From NCBI GenBank assembly GCA_027451805.1, contig DAIDIF010000071.1:1-32840 (forward strand): a DNA stretch of 32,840 bases. Direction: 5' to 3'. Positions 18,001-28,451 of this stretch are shown here, in pieces. This DNA is from Acidobacteriota bacterium. GTDB taxonomy: Bacteria; Acidobacteriota; Terriglobia; Terriglobales; SCQP01. Made by a program: the position numbers and the translations under genes. Numbering within the stretch: the first letter of the stretch is position 1; every line of letters begins with the position of its first letter. The notes under the pieces are model-generated. The model did not search any database. It had not been told where the DNA came from and saw only the letters and a program-made list of their open reading frames with translations.

Positions 18001-18942
18001 TCAGGGAGCCCAACGGCGTACGGCAATCTGCGGCTCCAGCCGCCGCACGTCGTCGGCATGCACCGCCGCGCACTCCTGGGTGAGCACGTTGGCGGCGCCG
18101 CAGGCGGCCGCCAGCCGCAGTGTGGCGGCGATGTCCCAGCCGCGCGCCAAGCCCGCTGCCAGCCCCGCCACCGCCGCATCGCCCGAGCCCACCGAGTTCA
18201 CCGCCTTGAGGCGTGGCGGCTGCGCGTGCCAGACCGCGCTCTCGGCCAGCGCATAGATGCCGGCGGCGCCGTCCGAGATCACCGGCGTCCGGACCCCGCT
18301 GGCCGCCAGCTCGCGCAGCGCCTCCGCCATCGCTTCCGGCGTCGCCAGCGTTCGCCCCAGCGCCGCCTCCGCCTCGCGCCGGTTGGGCTTGATCATCGCC
18401 GGCGCCGCGCCGCCCCCGGCGCGGTGCAGCAGCGCCAGCAGCGGCGCGCGGCTGGTGTCAAGAATCGCCGGCCGGCCGCCGCAGTCGGCCAGCAGCTTCA
18501 CGTAAATGTCGCTGGGGCAGCCCGGCGGCACGCTGCCGGATAGCACCACCACCGCCGCACGCGCCGCCGCCGCCCGCACCTGGGCCCGCAGTTGCGCGAT
18601 CTCGTCTGCCGTCACCGCCCCGCCGGGTTCGACCACCTCGGTCTCGCTCCCGTCGTCCTCCACCAGCACGAAGGCGGTGCGGGTCTGCGACTGGATCCGC
18701 ACCGGAGCGGCGCGGATGCCCTCCGCCTCGATCGCCTGCAGCAGGTAGTCGCCGATTACGCCGCCGAAAAAGCCCACCAGCTCCACCTCTTCTTCCAGCA
18801 CCCGCAGCACGCCGGCCACGTTCACCGCCTTGCCGCCCGCCGAGGCGACCACCTCCGTCGCCTCCAGGTGCCCGCCGCGTTCGATCCGCGCCACGCGCAG
18901 ATACTTGTCCAGCGCCGGGTTCAGCGAAACCGCGCAGATCAT
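18001..18942 (-). CDS. PfkB-family sugar kinase, 1-phosphofructokinase-like
   Basis: A 313-residue ribokinase-fold enzyme of the 1-phosphofructokinase/tagatose-6-phosphate kinase branch. The N-terminus ICAVSLNPALDKYLRV, the sugar-binding SAGGKAVNVAGVL, LSGSVPPGCPSDIYVKL and KPNRREAEAALG are characteristic. The nucleotide and catalytic motif AVNSVGSGDAAVAGLAAG contains the catalytic Asp. It phosphorylates a sugar phosphate using ATP; fructose-1-phosphate is the best guess but no sugar transporter is nearby. The start codon lies 14 bases from that of the divergent mrp gene, and a TATTAT ends 7 bases before it on the minus strand. Confidence 0.88.
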   Translation of the reverse strand: MICAVSLNPALDKYLRVARIERGGHLEATEVVASAGGKAVNVAGVLRVLEEEVELVGFFGGVIGDYLLQAIEAEGIRAAPVRIQSQTRTAFVLVEDDGSETEVVEPGGAVTADEIAQLRAQVRAAAARAAVVVLSGSVPPGCPSDIYVKLLADCGGRPAILDTSRAPLLALLHRAGGGAAPAMIKPNRREAEAALGRTLATPEAMAEALRELAASGVRTPVISDGAAGIYALAESAVWHAQPPRLKAVNSVGSGDAAVAGLAAGLARGWDIAATLRLAAACGAANVLTQECAAVHADDVRRLEPQIAVRRWAP

Positions 18943-18948
18943 GGCGTC

Positions 18949-18955
18949 TATAATA
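18949..18955. promoter_or_regulatory. Overlapping divergent -10 elements (TATAAT/TATTAT)
   Basis: TATAAT on the plus strand (18949-18954) overlaps TATTAT on the minus strand (18955-18950). The plus element is consensus and serves mrp. The minus element ends 7 bases before the sugar kinase start at 18942. Both genes appear to share one melting region. No -35 is clear for either. Confidence 0.5.
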
Positions 18956-18956
18956 A

Positions 18957-19808
18957 ATGGGAACCGTCATGGGCCACCCTCCGAATCCCGCGCCCTCCGT
19001 GCCCACCCAAGCCCTGCCCGGCGTGGATCGCATCGTCGCCATCGGCAGCGGCAAAGGCGGCGTCGGCAAAACCACCGTGGCCGTGAATCTGGCGGTGGCG
19101 CTTGCCGAGCTCGGCTACGTCGTCGGCCTGCTCGACGCCGACGTCTACGGCCCCAACGTCCCGCTGATGATGGGCCGCAGCGAAATGCCGCGCGTCCAGG
19201 GCGACAACCTGATCCAGCCGCTGCGCCAGCACGGCGTGCGCTTCATGTCCATGGGCCTGCTCAACCCCGGCGACAAGCCGGTGATCTGGCGCGGCCCCAT
19301 GCTGCACAGCGCGATGCAGCAGTTCCTGCGCCAGGTGGAATGGGGTTCGCTGGATTATCTGCTCATTGATCTGCCCCCCGGCACCGGCGACATCTCTCTC
19401 AGCCTGGCGCAAAGCGTGCCGCTCACCGGCGCCATCGTGGTCACCACCCCCTCCGACGTGTCTCTGCAGGACGGCCGCAAGGCGCTGAATATGTTCCAGC
19501 AGTTGCGCGTCGCCGTGCTCGGCGTGATCGAGAACATGAGCACCTTCACCTGTCCGCACTGCCACCAGGATGTGGACATCTTCAGCCACGGCGGCGGCGA
19601 GCGCACGGCGGAAAAATTCGGCGTGCCCTTCCTGGGCGCGCTGCCGCTGCTGCCGGAGGTGCGCCAGGGCGGCGATAGCGGCCGCCCGGTGGCTGCCGAG
19701 GGCCGGGATGCGCCCGCCGCCCGCCCGTTCTTCGAGGTGGCTCAGCGCGTCGCCGCCGCCGCCCCGGCCCAGGATGGCGCCGGTGACGTACTCCACGTGC
19801 GGGCCTGA
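18957..19808 (+). CDS. mrp: Mrp/ApbC-type iron-sulfur carrier ATPase
   Basis: A 283-residue P-loop protein of the Mrp/NBP35 family, which carries Fe-S clusters to target proteins. The deviant Walker A GKGGVGKTT follows IVAIGSG near residue 33. LDADVYGPNVPLMMG, VIWRGPMLHSAMQQFL, YLLIDLPPGTGD and VTTPSDVSLQD are all diagnostic. The cluster-binding Cys pair is in STFTCPHCHQ. It lacks the N-terminal MIP18/DUF59 domain found in E. coli-like Mrp proteins, starting almost directly at the P-loop domain. Either ATG 18957 or ATG 18969 may be the start: a TATAAT ending at 18954 would put transcription initiation between the two, favouring 18969. A small Cys-pair gene follows after 18 bases. Confidence 0.93.
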   Translation: MGTVMGHPPNPAPSVPTQALPGVDRIVAIGSGKGGVGKTTVAVNLAVALAELGYVVGLLDADVYGPNVPLMMGRSEMPRVQGDNLIQPLRQHGVRFMSMGLLNPGDKPVIWRGPMLHSAMQQFLRQVEWGSLDYLLIDLPPGTGDISLSLAQSVPLTGAIVVTTPSDVSLQDGRKALNMFQQLRVAVLGVIENMSTFTCPHCHQDVDIFSHGGGERTAEKFGVPFLGALPLLPEVRQGGDSGRPVAAEGRDAPAARPFFEVAQRVAAAAPAQDGAGDVLHVRA

Positions 19809-19826
19809 AGGGGGCCGGAACCGCGA

Positions 19827-20099
19827 ATGGAAGAACGTGATTTCTTCAACGAGACCAACGAGGCGAAAAAGGCGCGCCTGCTGTGCCCTCATTGCCGTAC
19901 GGAGGCCGAGTATGGCGTGGTGTGGGTGGTGCGGCGCAAGAAGGCCGGCCTGCCGCCCCGCGCCGACGAGCGCGACCGCGCCCGTTTCGCCAAGTTCACC
20001 AGCTATATGGTGCGTCGCGACGACAAGATCGCCTGTGCCAACCCCCGCTGCCGCAAGATGTTCGAGATCACCGGCCTGCAGTCGGTGGTGTCGCTCTAG
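19827..20099 (+). CDS. Small Cys-pair (zinc-ribbon-like) protein
   Basis: A 90-residue protein with two Cys pairs, Cys20-x2-Cys23 (LLCPHCRTEA) and Cys70-x4-Cys75 (ACANPRCRKMF). They flank a basic central region (VVRRKKAGLPPRADERDRAR) and form a likely zinc ribbon or metal site. I do not recognise the family. It starts 18 bases after mrp with no other gene between, so it is probably cotranscribed with this Fe-S carrier; a functional tie is only a guess. Its last 32 bases overlap the 3' end of engB on the other strand. The regular codon pattern and paired Cys residues argue that it is real. Confidence 0.7.
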   Translation: MEERDFFNETNEAKKARLLCPHCRTEAEYGVVWVVRRKKAGLPPRADERDRARFAKFTSYMVRRDDKIACANPRCRKMFEITGLQSVVSL

Positions 20100-20691
20100 C
20101 CGTCAGCGCGGTTTCAATCGCCTTCCGCAGCTCCGCCTGCCCCAGCGGCGTGACCGCGGAAAAGGCTAGCGGCGCGGTCCCCAACGCCGCCTCCAGCCGG
20201 CGCAGCGCCTGCCCCCGCTGGTTGCCGCTCAGCCGGTCGCACTTGGTCGCCACCACCTGCAGCGCCACCCCGCGCTGGCGCAGCCAAGCGCAGGCCTCGC
20301 CATCGAGCGCCTGCGGCGGCACGTTTGCGTCCACCAGCAGCACCGCCAGCCGCAGGTTGGCGCGTTGCGCCAGGTAAGTCTCGATCAGTTCGCCCCAGCG
20401 CTCGCGTTCCTGCTTGCCGGCGCGGGCATAGCCATAGCCGGGGCAGTCGACCAGCCGCAGGCGCCGCTGCGCCGCGTACTGCACCTCGAACAGATTCAGC
20501 AGGCGTGTCCGCCCCGGAGTGCGGCTGGTGCGCGCCAGCTTCGCCTGGCCCGCGATCGCATTCAGGAGGCTGCTCTTGCCCGCGTTGGAGCGCCCCAGCA
20601 GCGCCGCTTCCGGCATGCCGTCGCCGGGAAAATCACCCAGGCTGCCGCAGCTCTTGACGAACTCGACCCGCCAGCCCCCGCCGCCCGCCAC
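20068..20691 (-). CDS. engB: EngB/YsxC ribosome-assembly GTPase
   Basis: A 207-residue GTPase needed for large ribosomal subunit assembly in studied bacteria. Motifs run in order: VEFVKS at the start, G1 GRSNAGKSS, G2 SRTPGRTRLLN, G3 DCPGYG, G4 TKCD and G5 FSAV. The length matches the family. The start is a GTG directly after the lon stop codon (no gap), with no Shine-Dalgarno site, so translation may depend on lon. tig-clpP-clpX-lon-engB is a widely conserved order. The C-terminal 32 bases overlap the convergent small Cys-pair gene. Confidence 0.95.
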   Translation of the reverse strand: MAGGGGWRVEFVKSCGSLGDFPGDGMPEAALLGRSNAGKSSLLNAIAGQAKLARTSRTPGRTRLLNLFEVQYAAQRRLRLVDCPGYGYARAGKQERERWGELIETYLAQRANLRLAVLLVDANVPPQALDGEACAWLRQRGVALQVVATKCDRLSGNQRGQALRRLEAALGTAPLAFSAVTPLGQAELRKAIETALTARATPPTAGR

Positions 20692-23094
<2,403 letters not shown>

Positions 23095-23115
23095 CGGATA
23101 GTACCTGCTTGTTCG

Positions 23116-23125
23116 GAACCGGTTC
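23116..23125. repeat. GAACCGGTTC palindrome between clpX and lon
   Basis: A 10-base palindrome sits in the 51-base gap between clpX and lon, inside a run where TCGGA occurs on both sides. It could be an operator for lon. It does not match CIRCE, HspR or the GAAC-N4-GTTC LexA box (the spacer here is 2, not 4). Confidence 0.25.
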
Positions 23126-23145
23126 GGATTGCCGCGGGGCGGGCC

Positions 23146-24414
23146 CTAGCCTGCCTTCTCGAGCGTGGGCAGCACGACTTCGCGCCGTTCCACCATTTCC
23201 TTCGATACCAAGAACTCACGCACCCGCTTCTGCGTGGGCAGGTGGTACATCAGATCCAGCATGAGCTCTTCCAGGATCATGCGCAGCCCGCGCGCGCCCA
23301 CCTTGCGTGCCAGCGCCTCGCTGGCGATCTGCTCCAGCGCCGATTCCTCGAAGCGCAGTTTCACGTTCTCGAACTCGAACAGCTTCTGGTACTGCCGCAC
23401 CAGCGCGTTGCGCGGCTTGGTCAGGATCTGGATCAGGGCCGCGCGGTCGAGGTCGTCCAGCACCCCGATCACCGGCAGCCGCCCGACAAACTCCGGGATC
23501 AGCCCGAACTTGATCAGGTCCCCGGGCTGCACCTGCGCCAGCAGCGCCGTATCGCGCAGCCGCGTCGCCTGCGGCGACGCCGTGTCGGTCTCCGAACGGA
23601 AGCCCATGCTGCGCTTGCCCACGCGCCGGGCGATGATCTTCTCCAGCCCCACGAAGGCGCCGCCGCAGATGAACAGGATGTTGCTCGTGTCCACCGGGGT
23701 GAACTCCTGGTGCGGGTGCTTGCGGCCGCCCTGCGGCGGCACGTGCGCCACCGTGCCCTCCAGAATCTTGAGCAGCGCCTGCTGCACTCCCTCGCCGCTC
23801 ACGTCGCGGGTGATCGAGGGGTTTTCGTCGCGGCGCGAAATCTTGTCAATCTCGTCGATGTAGATGATGCCGTGCTGCGCCCGCGCCACGTCCCCCTCGG
23901 CCGCCTGCAGCAGCTTGAGGATGATGTTCTCCACGTCCTCGCCCACGTAGCCCGCCTCCGTCAACGTGGTCGCGTCGGCGATGGCGAAGGGCACGTCCAG
24001 CACCTTGGCCAGCGTCTGCGCCAGCAGTGTCTTGCCGGTGCCGGTGGGTCCGACCAGCAGGATGTTGGCCTTCTGCAGTTCCACTTCGCTGCTGGTGCGG
24101 GTGCGGTTCATGTGCAGCCGCTTGTAATGGTTGTAGACCGCCACCGCCAGGCGCTTCTTGGTGGCATCCTGCCCGATGACGTACTCGTCCAGGAACTGCT
24201 TCACTTCGTGCGGTTTGGGCAGCGTTTGCACCGCCCGCGTCTGCGGCTCCGCCCGGTCGTCTTCCAGAATCGAATTGCACACCGCCACGCACTCGTCGCA
24301 AATATAGGCGCGCGGATATTCGCTCGGACTGGAAATCAGCTTAGCTACTGTCTCCTGGCTTTTATGACAGAACGAGCAGCGCAGCGACTCTTGGGTTCCG
24401 TTCCGGGGTTTCAC
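23146..24414 (-). CDS. clpX: ClpX, ATPase subunit of Clp protease
   Basis: A 422-residue AAA+ unfoldase. The N-terminal zinc domain has Cys13, Cys16, Cys39 and Cys42 (CSFC and CDEC). Walker A GPTGTGKT is at 122-129 (Lys128), and Walker [11 protein letters not shown] follows. [24 protein letters not shown] and the IGF-like ClpP-docking region (near RVGKRSMGF) are as in other ClpX proteins. It recognises tagged substrates and feeds them to ClpP. The start is GTG; the ATGs just upstream are out of frame. AGGAG 11 bases before the GTG is the likely ribosome site. Confidence 0.97.
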   Translation of the reverse strand: MKPRNGTQESLRCSFCHKSQETVAKLISSPSEYPRAYICDECVAVCNSILEDDRAEPQTRAVQTLPKPHEVKQFLDEYVIGQDATKKRLAVAVYNHYKRLHMNRTRTSSEVELQKANILLVGPTGTGKTLLAQTLAKVLDVPFAIADATTLTEAGYVGEDVENIILKLLQAAEGDVARAQHGIIYIDEIDKISRRDENPSITRDVSGEGVQQALLKILEGTVAHVPPQGGRKHPHQEFTPVDTSNILFICGGAFVGLEKIIARRVGKRSMGFRSETDTASPQATRLRDTALLAQVQPGDLIKFGLIPEFVGRLPVIGVLDDLDRAALIQILTKPRNALVRQYQKLFEFENVKLRFEESALEQIASEALARKVGARGLRMILEELMLDLMYHLPTQKRVREFLVSKEMVERREVVLPTLEKAG

Positions 24415-24425
24415 GATGGCATCAT

Positions 24426-24446
24426 CTCCTGCCGGTCGGAGCCGGC
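24426..24446 (-). promoter_or_regulatory. Shine-Dalgarno site and small hairpin before clpX
   Basis: In the 130-base gap between clpP and clpX, AGGAG (minus strand, 24430-24426) lies 11 bases before the GTG of clpX. Directly upstream, GCCGG/CCGGC arms (24431-24446) can fold. A CATAAT further upstream (about 24452) may be a weak promoter. Nothing else is evident in the gap. Confidence 0.35.
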
Positions 24447-24544
24447 ATTATGGCGAGCCTTGCGAGCCAGCCGCGCACCCGCGCGGCGGCCGATCCACAC
24501 GGTCTGATCTTGCCTCAACTGCCTGCCTTCCACAATCCATCCTG

Positions 24545-25132
24545 TCACTTGTGCTTGTAGATGATATCGTCCACGATGCCGTATTCCTTAGCCTGCGGGG
24601 CGGTCATAATGAAGTCCCGCTCCACGTCCTTCTCAATGCGGCTGATTTCCTGGCCGGTGTGCTTGGCCAGGATCTCGTTGGTAATTGCCCGCAGGCGTAG
24701 GATCTCGCGCGCGTGAATGTCAATGTCGGTCGCCTGGCCGCTCAGCCCCCCCATCGAGGGTTGGTGGATCAGCACCCGCGAGGTGGGCAGCGCGAAGCGC
24801 TTGCCTTTCGCCCCCGCCGCCAGCAGGGTGGCCGCCATGCTCGCCGCCTGCCCAATGCAGATCGTGGTCACGTCCGGGCGGATGAACTGCATGGTGTCGT
24901 AGATCGCCAGTCCGGCGGTGATCGAGCCGCCCGGGCTGTTGATGTACAGCGAAATGTCCTTCTCCGGGTCTTCCGCCTCCAGAAACAGCAGTTGCGCGGT
25001 CACCAGGTTGGCGACGTTATCGTCAATCGGCGTGCCGATGAAGATGATGTTGTCGCGCAGCAGCCGGCTGTAAATGTCGTAGGCGCGCTCCCCGCGCGGC
25101 GTCTGCTCGACCACCATCGGAACCAGGCTCAT
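24545..25132 (-). CDS. clpP: ClpP, proteolytic subunit of Clp protease
   Basis: A 195-residue serine protease that forms the two-ring chamber served by ClpX. The triad is complete: Ser98 (GQAASMAA), His123 (LIHQPSMGG) and Asp173 (VERDF). The N-terminal [20 protein letters not shown] matches processed ClpP starts, so little or no propeptide is present. Its ATG overlaps the tig stop by 4 bases (ATGA). AGGAG lies 5 bases before the ATG, inside the 3' end of tig, suggesting coupled translation. Confidence 0.97.
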   Translation of the reverse strand: MSLVPMVVEQTPRGERAYDIYSRLLRDNIIFIGTPIDDNVANLVTAQLLFLEAEDPEKDISLYINSPGGSITAGLAIYDTMQFIRPDVTTICIGQAASMAATLLAAGAKGKRFALPTSRVLIHQPSMGGLSGQATDIDIHAREILRLRAITNEILAKHTGQEISRIEKDVERDFIMTAPQAKEYGIVDDIIYKHK

Positions 25133-26442
25133 TTCGGCTCCTTTGCTGCCGCGCTTGTCCCCGTGCCCGCGCCGGCGTTCGCCCCGCCCGACGACTCCAG
25201 CAAAAACTGCATCACCCGATCCTGCCGCAGCCGATTCTTGATCCGCTCCAGGCCCCCATTATCCGCCAACCGCGCCCGCAGCGCCTCAGGCGTTTGCTTG
25301 AGGTCGCGCGCCGCCGCGGCGATTTCCTCCTCCAGCGCCGCCGCCGGTGCCTCGATGTTCTCCCGTGCCGCGATCTTTTCCAGCACCAGTGCCGCCCGCA
25401 CCTCGCGCTCCGCCGCCGGCTCGTGGCGGCTGCGCAGTTTGGCCCAGTCCGGCTTCAATTTCCGCAGATCCACGCCCTGCTCCGCCAGCCCGCGCAGGTT
25501 GCCTTCGATGCGGGCCTCGATGCGGCGCTCCACCAGCGTCTGCGGCACCGGAAACGGGTTCTGCTCCAGCAGTTGATCCACCAACTGCTCCTCCGCCGCG
25601 TGCCGCGCCTCGTGCTCGCGCTCCGCCCGCAGCGCGGCTTCGATCCGCTGCCGCAGCTCCGCCACCGTCTCCACCCCGGTGGCTCCCTTGGCGAACTCGT
25701 CGTTCAGCTCCGGCAGCACTTTCTGTTCCAGCCGCAGCAGGCGCAACTGGTAGCGCCGCGACTGCCCCGCCAGCGCCTTCGCCGGATACTCCGCCGGGTA
25801 GTTCACCTCCAGCTCCCGTTCCTCCTCCGGCTTCATCCCGCGCAGCGCCGCGCTGAACTCCGGCAGCGTGTCCGCCCCGCCCACTTCCACCGCAATCTCC
25901 TGCGCCGCCTCTGGCGATGCCGCCGTCGCGCCCTCGCCCACCGTCTTGGCCTCGGCGATGGCAATCAGGCCATCCACCGCTGCTTCCGCCGTCGCCGCCT
26001 CGTGCCGGCTGTGCCGCTCCCGCAGCCGCTCCAACTCCGCCTCCACGTCCGCCGCGTTCACGCTCACGGGCGCTGAGCTGATGCGCAACGCATGATAGTC
26101 GCTCAGCTCGAACGTCGGCATGATCTCGAAGCTGGCGCTGAACTTCAGCGCCGCCCCCGGCTGGTAATCCAGCGGCCCCAACTGCGGCTGCGACACCGGA
26201 TCCAGGTTCTCGCGCTCGAACGCCGCCCGTAAGTGCGCCGGAATCAGCGTTTCCAGCGTCTCCTCGCGGATCTTCGCCTCGAAATGCTGCCGCACCAGGC
26301 TCAGCGGCGCCTTCCCAGGCCGGAACCCGGGTATGCGCGCCCGCTTTTGGAATCCTTGGGCAATCCGTAGGGATTCCCGCTCCACTTCCCCTGCGGGAAC
26401 TTCCACTTCGACACTGCGAATGAGTTCGCTGCTGGCCGCCAT
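25129..26442 (-). CDS. tig: Trigger factor, ribosome-bound chaperone
   Basis: A 437-residue chaperone that binds the ribosome exit tunnel. The ribosome-docking signature GFRPGKAP lies at residues 39-46. The central PPIase-like domain (about 150-235) is Ala/Glu-rich and has few of the usual FK506-binding-type residues, so isomerase activity is doubtful. The long helical C-terminal arms (about 245-415) are clear, followed by a Gly/Ala/Thr tail. The ATG at 26442 is chosen because [21 protein letters not shown] begins the fold; an in-frame upstream GTG lies before the promoter-like TATAAT. It heads the tig-clpP-clpX-lon-engB cluster. Confidence 0.93.
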   Translation of the reverse strand: MAASSELIRSVEVEVPAGEVERESLRIAQGFQKRARIPGFRPGKAPLSLVRQHFEAKIREETLETLIPAHLRAAFERENLDPVSQPQLGPLDYQPGAALKFSASFEIMPTFELSDYHALRISSAPVSVNAADVEAELERLRERHSRHEAATAEAAVDGLIAIAEAKTVGEGATAASPEAAQEIAVEVGGADTLPEFSAALRGMKPEEERELEVNYPAEYPAKALAGQSRRYQLRLLRLEQKVLPELNDEFAKGATGVETVAELRQRIEAALRAEREHEARHAAEEQLVDQLLEQNPFPVPQTLVERRIEARIEGNLRGLAEQGVDLRKLKPDWAKLRSRHEPAAEREVRAALVLEKIAARENIEAPAAALEEEIAAAARDLKQTPEALRARLADNGGLERIKNRLRQDRVMQFLLESSGGANAGAGTGTSAAAKEPK

Positions 26443-26452
26443 CTCAGAAGTG

Positions 26453-26458
26453 ATTATA
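26453..26458 (-). promoter_or_regulatory. -10 element TATAAT before tig
   Basis: Consensus TATAAT on the minus strand ends 10 bases before the tig ATG, so the leader would be only a few bases. No ribosome site and no clear -35 are seen. It would drive the whole tig-clpP cluster. Confidence 0.5.
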
Positions 26459-26530
26459 ACAGTCCGCCGTGGCTGGCTTCCGCTACCGGCATCACGGCGC
26501 ACGCCTTCGGGCGACGCGCCACAACCCTGC

Positions 26531-26536
26531 TAGGCT
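26531..26536 (+). promoter_or_regulatory. -10-like TAGGCT, 6 bases before the oxidoreductase start
   Basis: TAGGCT ends 6 bases before the GTG at 26543, the same distance as at several other unit-heading genes here. No ribosome site is present. Confidence 0.35.
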
Positions 26537-26542
26537 GGGCAT

Positions 26543-27544
26543 GTGCAAGCACTACGCATCCACGCGCATGGCGGCCCGGAGGTGCTGGTCGCCGAGGCCG
26601 TTCCCGATCCGGTGCCCGCGCCGGATGAGGTTCTGGTGCGCATCCGCGCCTGCGCCCTGAACCATCTCGATCTGACCCTCCGCGCCGGCTTTCCCACCCT
26701 CAAGATGGAACTGCCGCGGATCCTGGGCAGCGATATCGCCGGCGAGCTCGCCGCCACCGGCGAAGCCGTCCTGCTGGCGCCCGGCGTCGGGTGCGGCCTC
26801 TGCCACGCCTGCCTCGCCGGTCGCGACAACGAGTGCCGCCGCTACCAGATGCTCGGCTACCAGCGTGATGGTGGCTATACCGAGCTGATTGCCGTCCCCC
26901 GCCGCTCCGTCCTGCCGCTGCCTTCCGGCCTGGACCTCACCACCGCCGCTTCCATGCCGCTCGTCTTTCTCACCGCCTGGAACATGCTGGTGCGCCGCGC
27001 CCGCGTCCGTCCCGGGCAAACCGTCTTGGTCTGGGCCGCCGCCAGCGGGGTGGGCATCGCCGCGGTGCAGGTCGCCAAGCTTTGGGGTTGCCGCGTGTTC
27101 GCCACCGCCCGCAAAGAGCAGCTCGAGCGCGCGCGCGGTTTGGGCGCCGACGCCGTGATCGACCACTACGATTCGAACCTGCCGGTCGCGCGCGCGGTCA
27201 AGCAGCTCGCGCCGGAAGGCGTGGACGTGGTCGTCGAGCACGTCGGCCAGGCAAGCTGGGAGCAGAGCCTGCGCGCGCTCGCCCCCAACGGCGTTCTGGT
27301 CACCTGCGGCGCCACCACCGGCTACGATGCGCGAGTGGATCTGCGCTTCCTGTTTTCCCGCCAGTTGCGCCTGAAGGGCTCGTACATGGGCCGCCGCGCC
27401 GACCTCGACGAGGTGCTCGACGCCGTCGCCGCCGGCAAACTGCGGCCGGTCGTGGACCGCGTCTTCCCGCTGGCGCAGGCCGCCGCCGCCCACCGCTATC
27501 TGGCGGAATCCCATCCCTTCGGCAAGGTTGTCCTGGCTATTTAG
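26543..27544 (+). CDS. MDR-family oxidoreductase with structural zinc lobe
   Basis: A 333-residue medium-chain dehydrogenase/reductase. The GroES-like half carries ALNHLDLTLRAG and ILGSDIAGEL. The structural zinc lobe has four Cys in CGLCHACLAGRDNEC, and the Rossmann half has ASGVGIAAVQVAKLWGC. The Cys and Glu/His that normally hold catalytic zinc are absent (Asn-His and Ser-Asp occupy those places), as in quinone-reductase-like members. The stretch between DIAGEL and the zinc lobe is shorter than usual and lacks the common GD.V turn. It likely uses NAD(P)H; the substrate is unknown. GTG 26543 gives the normal N-terminus (MQALRIHAHGGPEVL). Its end overlaps the convergent permease gene by 8 bases. 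Confidence 0.85.
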   Translation: MQALRIHAHGGPEVLVAEAVPDPVPAPDEVLVRIRACALNHLDLTLRAGFPTLKMELPRILGSDIAGELAATGEAVLLAPGVGCGLCHACLAGRDNECRRYQMLGYQRDGGYTELIAVPRRSVLPLPSGLDLTTAASMPLVFLTAWNMLVRRARVRPGQTVLVWAAASGVGIAAVQVAKLWGCRVFATARKEQLERARGLGADAVIDHYDSNLPVARAVKQLAPEGVDVVVEHVGQASWEQSLRALAPNGVLVTCGATTGYDARVDLRFLFSRQLRLKGSYMGRRADLDEVLDAVAAGKLRPVVDRVFPLAQAAAAHRYLAESHPFGKVVLAI

Positions 27545-28451
27545 GCGGCTGGGTGAGCGCCGGCATCGCGCGCCGGCCGTTGAGCGCCTGCGCCGAATGC
27601 TGCAGGTACATCCGATCCGTGCGCTGGAAGCCGGGGGAGGCGTTCAGCCACAGCCCGACAAAGAGGATCGGGATCAGGGCCAGCGCCGCCTGCAGCCGCC
27701 CCCGCCGCGTGGTCTTCTGCTCCTTTTCCCAGCGGAACAGCGCCACCCCCAGCCCCAGGCAGGACGCCGTGATCAGCGCCAGGCCGATGATCACATGCAG
27801 GTTCTGCAGCACCCCCTGCCCGCCCAGCATGATGCCGGCGCTGCCCAGGATCATCAGCGTGGGCGGCATGAACAGCGCCGCTTGCTGGAGGAGGTGGGAG
27901 AGCGAGACCAGCGGCAGCGTGGTGCCGGTGAGGAACAGCAGCGCGAAGAACAAAATCTGGTTCCACACCGTCGCTTCCTGCACCGTGTCCACGATGCCGG
28001 CTACCACCAGCCCGATCGAGCCCAGTGCCAAATAGCCCAGCGTGAACACCAGCCAGAGCGCGAACAGCGAGCCCTCGACCGGCATCTTGTACATCCATAC
28101 CGCCAGCGCATATTGCAGCACCACCACCGGCAGGAACAGCAGGTAATTGCTCAGCAGCCGGCTGCCCACCATCTCCACCGGCCGCAGCGGCGCCAGGTGG
28201 TAGCGCCGCAGCATGTCGCGCTCGCGCATGGTCACCAGTTGCACCGAGAGCCCGAACAGGGCGTTGCTGATCACGTTGAAGCTGATCAGCGGCCCCATCA
28301 GCGCTTCCACCGCGAACGGATTGCCCTTGGCGAAGAGCGAGAAGTAGATGAAGAAAAACATCATCGGAAAGATGAAGGTGAAGAAGAACGCGATCCGCAC
28401 GCGGTAGCTCAGCAGCACGTTCATCCAGGCCATGCGCAGCAGTCGGCTCAT
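27537..28451 (-). CDS. ABC-2 type exporter permease
   Basis: A 304-residue membrane protein with a typical ABC-2 layout. A first helix after a short cytoplasmic start (VRIAFFFTFIFPMMFFFIYF, about 19-38) is followed by several helices between residues 60 and 260. Examples are ISFNVISNALFGL, LLFLPVVVLQYALAV, LGSIGLVVAGI and LMILGSAGIMLGGQG. The last helix lies near ALITASCLGLGVALF, followed by basic residues. It pairs with the ATPase whose stop it overlaps by 4 bases (ATGA), with GGAGG 8 bases before the ATG. Drug or polysaccharide/lipid export are both possible; the substrate is unknown. Confidence 0.85.
   Translation of the reverse strand: MSRLLRMAWMNVLLSYRVRIAFFFTFIFPMMFFFIYFSLFAKGNPFAVEALMGPLISFNVISNALFGLSVQLVTMRERDMLRRYHLAPLRPVEMVGSRLLSNYLLFLPVVVLQYALAVWMYKMPVEGSLFALWLVFTLGYLALGSIGLVVAGIVDTVQEATVWNQILFFALLFLTGTTLPLVSLSHLLQQAALFMPPTLMILGSAGIMLGGQGVLQNLHVIIGLALITASCLGLGVALFRWEKEQKTTRRGRLQAALALIPILFVGLWLNASPGFQRTDRMYLQHSAQALNGRRAMPALTQPPK

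Noticed and set aside
17982-18002. GAGCG/CGCTC inverted repeat between the protease and sugar kinase stops as a bidirectional terminator
   Set aside because: Only 5 base pairs with an 11-base loop and no T-runs; it is not distinguishable from chance.
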